Positions 61,273 through 64,000 of a stretch of DNA of 64,000 nucleotides are shown here, in pieces. Position 1 is the first letter of the stretch, and every line of letters starts with the position of its first letter. Origin of the DNA: an uncultured Eubacteriales bacterium (GTDB lineage Bacteria; Bacillota; Clostridia; Oscillospirales; CAG-382); contig CAKSEL010000013.1 in NCBI GenBank assembly GCA_934446675.1, positions 3,809-67,808 on the forward strand, read 5' to 3'. Under the pieces are notes generated by a model, which ran no database searches, was not told the DNA's origin, and saw nothing but the letters and a program-made list of their open reading frames with translations. A program made the translations under genes and the position numbers.

Positions 61273-61298
61273 AAAAACCCGGCCGTCGCCGACCGGGA
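61273..61298 (-). terminator. Terminator of rpmG-secE-nusG-rplK-rplA
   Basis: Minus strand CCCGG-tcggcgacgg-CCGGG followed by TTTTT, about 30 bp after the rplA stop. It separates the operon from any downstream gene. Confidence 0.85.
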
Positions 61299-61326
61299 AT
61301 GTATCTTTTCTGATATAAGCCTTTAA

Positions 61327-62019
61327 TTAAAGGTACTTTGCGGTATTAACTCTGATACCGGGACCCATAGTCGATGCAACAGCACAGGTCTTGATGTACT
61401 GACCCTTAGCGGCAGCCGGCTTAGCCTTAACAACAGCTCCGAGGAGTGTGTCAAAGTTCTCGGCGAGCTTTTCAGCGCCGAAAGATGCCTTGCCTACCGG
61501 GCAGTGAATGATGTTCTGCTTATCAAGACGGTATTCGATCTTACCTGCCTTAGCCTCGTTAACAGCCTTGGCAACGTCCATTGTTACGGTACCTGCCTTA
61601 GGGTTAGGCATGAGTCCCTTAGGACCGAGAACCTTACCGAGTCTACCGATAACGCCCATCATGTCGGGAGTTGCGATAACTACGTCGTAATCGAACCAGT
61701 TTTCACCGGTGATCTTTGCTACGAGTTCTTCAGCGCCTACGAAATCTGCGCCTGCAGCTTCTGCTTCCTTAGCGTGATCGCCCTTAGCGAAAACGAGCGT
61801 GCGTACGGTCTTACCTGTTCCGTGAGGAAGTACAACCGCGCCTCTTACCTGCTGGTCTGCGTGACGGGAGTCAACGCCGAGCTTGATGTGTACTTCAACG
61901 GTTTCGTCGAACTTTGCCTTTGAGGTCTTGCAAACCATGTCAAGAGCCTCTGCGGTGTCATAAAGCTTTGTTTTATCTATGAGCTTTGCGCTCTCCTGAT
62001 ACTTCTTACCCTTATTCAT
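61327..62019 (-). CDS. rplA: 50S ribosomal protein L1
   Basis: 230 aa, normal length. MNKGKKYQESAKLID at the start, GVDSRHADQQVRGAVVLPHG near residue 50, LMPNPKAGTVTMDV near 145. Binds 23S rRNA at the L1 stalk and often represses its own operon. It follows rplK by 14 bp and is the last gene before a terminator; rplJ-rplL-rpoBC, which usually follow, are not here. Confidence 0.98.
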   Translation of the reverse strand: MNKGKKYQESAKLIDKTKLYDTAEALDMVCKTSKAKFDETVEVHIKLGVDSRHADQQVRGAVVLPHGTGKTVRTLVFAKGDHAKEAEAAGADFVGAEELVAKITGENWFDYDVVIATPDMMGVIGRLGKVLGPKGLMPNPKAGTVTMDVAKAVNEAKAGKIEYRLDKQNIIHCPVGKASFGAEKLAENFDTLLGAVVKAKPAAAKGQYIKTCAVASTMGPGIRVNTAKYL

Positions 62020-62033
62020 TTCCTGTACCTCCC

Positions 62034-62459
62034 TTAGTCAACCACAGTGATACCCATGCTGCGGGCAGTACCTGCAATCATGCTCATTGCAGCCTCGATG
62101 GAAGCGGCGTTGAGGTCGGGCATCTTGGTTTCGGCGATTTTCTTAACCTGCTCCTTGGTTATGGACGCAACCTTGGTCTTGTTGGGTTCGCCCGAAGCGG
62201 TTTCAATGCCGCAAGCCTTCTTTATAAGAACAGCTGCGGGAGGAGTCTTGGTAACGAATGTGAAAGAACGGTCTGCGTAAACGGTGATGATTACGGGGAT
62301 TATAAGTCCCATATCTGCCTTTGTTCTTTCGTTGAACTCTTTACAGAAGCCCGCGATGTTAACGCCGTGCTGACCGAGAGCCGGACCTACGGGCGGTGCG
62401 GGAAGAGCCTTTCCTGCGGGGATCTGAAGCTTGATATAACCTGTTATTTTCTTTGCCAT
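62034..62459 (-). CDS. rplK: 50S ribosomal protein L11
   Basis: 141 aa. Forms the GTPase-associated centre with 23S rRNA. GKALPAPPVGPALGQHGVNI near residue 14 and the C-terminal SMGITVVD are typical. GGAGGTGT precedes the ATG. The 180-bp gap from nusG includes a GTGGGAGGG ... CCAC stem just before the ribosome site, of the kind seen ahead of rplK in Clostridia and possibly used in autoregulation. Confidence 0.98.
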   Translation of the reverse strand: MAKKITGYIKLQIPAGKALPAPPVGPALGQHGVNIAGFCKEFNERTKADMGLIIPVIITVYADRSFTFVTKTPPAAVLIKKACGIETASGEPNKTKVASITKEQVKKIAETKMPDLNAASIEAAMSMIAGTARSMGITVVD

Positions 62460-62639
62460 TTTGTTTACACCTCCAAATGTGGTAAAAAAGAATTTCGGGA
62501 ACTTGTCCCTCCCACCGATACCGGTTATTTTTCATAATCGGCATCTCATGCACGCATAATCAACATATTCACCGCCGTGCGGCAATTACACAGATGCGGC
62601 GTTTTGCGTGCAAAGTGCGATAGTTTTGATTTTCTTAAA

Positions 62640-63293
62640 TCAGTCTTTGAGCGGTTCTACTTCCGACGCGCTCATATCAACGTTTGTTTCCTTGCCGTTG
62701 ATGAGTGCTGCGACCTTGATTCTTCCTGCGGCTTCGTCTATCTCCTTTACGGTTGCGATAGAGCCTGCAAGAAATCCGGCAACGACAATTACGCTGTCGC
62801 CAACCGTGTATTCGGGCTTGCGCACGCGAACGTCAACGCCGAGCGCCGAAACCTCGTCATCTGTCAGCGGAACCGGCTTTGATCCGGGACCTACGAAACC
62901 CGTAACGCCGCGTATGTTTCTTACAACGTGCCAGCTTTCGTCGTTCATGATCATTTTTACGAGAACATAGCTCGGAAACATCTTATGCTCCGTCGGCTTT
63001 TTCTCTTTGGTCTTTTTCCTGCGCTTCTTTGCTTCTCCGGACTCGTCGTCCTCATCTTCGCCGTCAAAATAATCGTCCTCGGAAACCTCTTCCCCGTCGT
63101 CTTCGGCAGGATCGAGATAATCGTCAGCCTCTTCCTGAGTATCGACTACGATTTCCGTGGGTATTCTGGTTTCAAAGATAAGATCTCCGAGATTTCTGCT
63201 TTCAACCATTCGCTTTATGTTTTCGGCGACTTTGTTTTCATAGCCGGAGTAAGTATGAACCACATACCAGAGTGCCTGTGCTTCGTTAGACAT
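62640..63293 (-). CDS. nusG: Transcription termination/antitermination protein NusG with acidic insertion
   Basis: 217 aa. NGN domain (ALWYVVHTYSGYENKVAENI) and C-terminal KOW domain (YTVGDSVIVVAGFLAGSIA). Within the NGN domain, about residues 52-100 form an extra low-complexity segment: first acidic (DDYLDPAEDDGEEVSEDD), then basic (AKKRRKKTKEKK). This makes the protein about 40 residues longer than typical NusG (about 175-185). The segment joins EIVVDTQEE to HKMFPSYVLVKM, where most species have a short loop. NusG binds RNA polymerase and couples it to Rho or ribosomes. Confidence 0.95.
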   Translation of the reverse strand: MSNEAQALWYVVHTYSGYENKVAENIKRMVESRNLGDLIFETRIPTEIVVDTQEEADDYLDPAEDDGEEVSEDDYFDGEDEDDESGEAKKRRKKTKEKKPTEHKMFPSYVLVKMIMNDESWHVVRNIRGVTGFVGPGSKPVPLTDDEVSALGVDVRVRKPEYTVGDSVIVVAGFLAGSIATVKEIDEAAGRIKVAALINGKETNVDMSASEVEPLKD

Positions 63294-63319
63294 AATATTA
63301 CTCCTTTACGCTTTTAATG

Positions 63320-63532
63320 TCATACAAGCTCGCCGAGCTTTGTGAGCAGCGTGGAGAATGCCGTGTCGAGACAGAATATAACCGCGCCGACTACTACGAT
63401 CGCCGCAATTACCACTCCGCTCTGACGAAGAGTGTCATTCCATTCGGGCCATACTATCTTTTTGAATTCGCTCTTGTAGTCCTTGAAAAACTTGGAAATT
63501 CTCCCGGACTTCTTTGTTGTTTCCTCTGCCAT
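63320..63532 (-). CDS. secE: Preprotein translocase subunit SecE
   Basis: 70 aa single-spanning type. FFKDYKSEFKKIVWPEWNDT is the conserved amphipathic helix; one transmembrane helix follows (about 40-58). It clamps SecY in the translocon. In the usual rpmG-secE-nusG order, 26 bp before nusG. Confidence 0.96.
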   Translation of the reverse strand: MAEETTKKSGRISKFFKDYKSEFKKIVWPEWNDTLRQSGVVIAAIVVVGAVIFCLDTAFSTLLTKLGELV

Positions 63533-63558
63533 TGTTTTTCCTCCTTTCAGCCTTTACC

Positions 63559-63708
63559 TTACTTGGATTCCCTGTGCAGGGTATGCTTACGGCAGAAACG
63601 GCAATACTTCTTGAACTCAAGACGATCCGGATCGTTCTTTTTATTCTTGGTAGTGTCGTAATTTCTTTGTTTGCATTCTGAGCAAACGAGTGTGATTTTC
63701 ACTCTCAT
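63559..63708 (-). CDS. rpmG: 50S ribosomal protein L33
   Basis: 49 aa: MRVKITLVCSECKQRNYDTT ... KKYCRFCRKHTLHRES. Zinc pairs CSEC and CRFC are intact, so this is the zinc-binding (C+) form. AGGTG ribosome site upstream of the ATG at 63708. It leads the secE-nusG-rplK-rplA operon. Confidence 0.96.
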   Translation of the reverse strand: MRVKITLVCSECKQRNYDTTKNKKNDPDRLEFKKYCRFCRKHTLHRESK

Positions 63709-63815
63709 TTTGTACACCTCCCGGTAAATATAAATGTTTTACCTCCCTCGACATGGAGTTCATGCGTGCTCAAAAAAAGGGCACAACAAAAAAACTCTCC
63801 AACAGAGGTAGGATA

Positions 63816-63844
63816 ATTCTATCACAAACGCGCATCTTTGTCAA
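63816..63844 (-). promoter_or_regulatory. Promoter of the rpmG-secE-nusG-rplK-rplA operon
   Basis: Minus strand TTGACA (63839-63844), 17-bp spacer, TAGAAT (63816-63821). Same -10 variant as the rpsL operon promoter. Confidence 0.85.
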
Positions 63845-63934
63845 GCAATTTTTCAAAAAACCGCAAAAATTCAAAGAAAATTCAAACAACACCGCGCATT
63901 TATGCCGTTTTGCGCCGAAAAAAGCAATAAACAT

Positions 63935-63953
63935 CCCCCCGTAAAACGGGGGG
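63935..63953. terminator. GC-rich hairpin near the right edge
   Basis: CCCCCCG-taaaa-CGGGGGG, a perfect 7-bp stem with short T-containing flanks on both sides. It is probably the terminator of a minus-strand gene to the right. The last 45 bases show only a small GGGC/GCCC stem and no gene. Confidence 0.6.
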
Positions 63954-64000
63954 TATTTCAGTTTCGGGCATAGCCCTAATGAATACTGGCTACGCACAAG

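Noticed and set aside
1..64000. CRISPR array
   Set aside because: The repeats are long, mosaic and dispersed. No short direct repeats with regular unique spacers were found.

Overview
The window looks like a chromosomal segment of a Gram-positive, probably anaerobic Clostridia bacterium (gut Oscillospirales/Ruminococcaceae type). Evidence: a large Firmicutes-type SRP RNA, SpoVG, an S-layer-homology (SLH) surface protein, rubrerythrin and a 2[4Fe-4S] ferredoxin, strong AGGAGG ribosome sites, canonical sigma-A promoters, and an FMN riboswitch in the leader of a RibU-like gene. The taxonomic call is an inference; no 16S gene is present.

Layout. 0-1 kb (minus): 5' part of a phosphoglucomutase/phosphomannomutase gene and a TSCPD protein. 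2-8 kb (plus): ecfT-truA-dnaX, then serC-serA from their own promoter. 8.3-10.2 kb: two oppositely oriented repeat copies around a small AT-rich cassette, which holds a structured leader RNA and a membrane-protein gene. 10.2-14 kb (minus): oligogalacturonate lyase and two oxidoreductases. 14-20 kb: nrdR, a LytM-domain protein without zinc ligands, rubrerythrin, recR and a histidine kinase. 20.8-27.2 kb (minus): ferredoxin, ribU with FMN riboswitch and a DnaA-box-like cluster, and the str operon (rpsL-rpsG-fusA-tuf). 27.3-36.6 kb: SNF2 helicase, a secreted Gly-every-fourth-residue protein, a two-component pair whose regulator has lost its 5' end, a secreted sulfatase-modifying-factor-like protein, an ABC exporter, a GGDEF fragment and tRNA-Pro. 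36.9-42 kb (plus): murD, metallophosphoesterase, glmM and a vanZ-like gene. 42-55 kb (plus): a five-gene transport operon (two sugar-type permeases, a HlyD-like adaptor, a MacB-periplasmic-domain-like protein, a large solute-binding lipoprotein), then an SLH/GH99-like surface protein. 55-64 kb: sugar acetyltransferase, secreted bactofilin-like protein, SRP RNA, spoVG, murC, a P-loop kinase, a YigZ homologue, and the rpmG-secE-nusG-rplK-rplA operon (minus).

The most striking non-gene feature is a family of long mosaic intergenic repeats at six loci (about 1.0, 8.3, 9.6, 19.9, 38.6 and 57.5 kb). Each is 0.6-0.85 kb and built from the same hairpin modules in different orders and orientations. 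Several hairpins show compensatory base changes between copies, and none carries a credible gene. Together they make up roughly 4 kb of the window.

Both ribosomal-protein/translation operons and most housekeeping minus-strand genes point left. This suggests the replication fork passes right to left, with the origin beyond the right edge. The 42-50 kb operon and the surface protein after it read as one glycan-handling surface module. It has import-type permeases and a binding lipoprotein but no ATPase, together with adaptor and ectodomain parts normally seen in export pumps.
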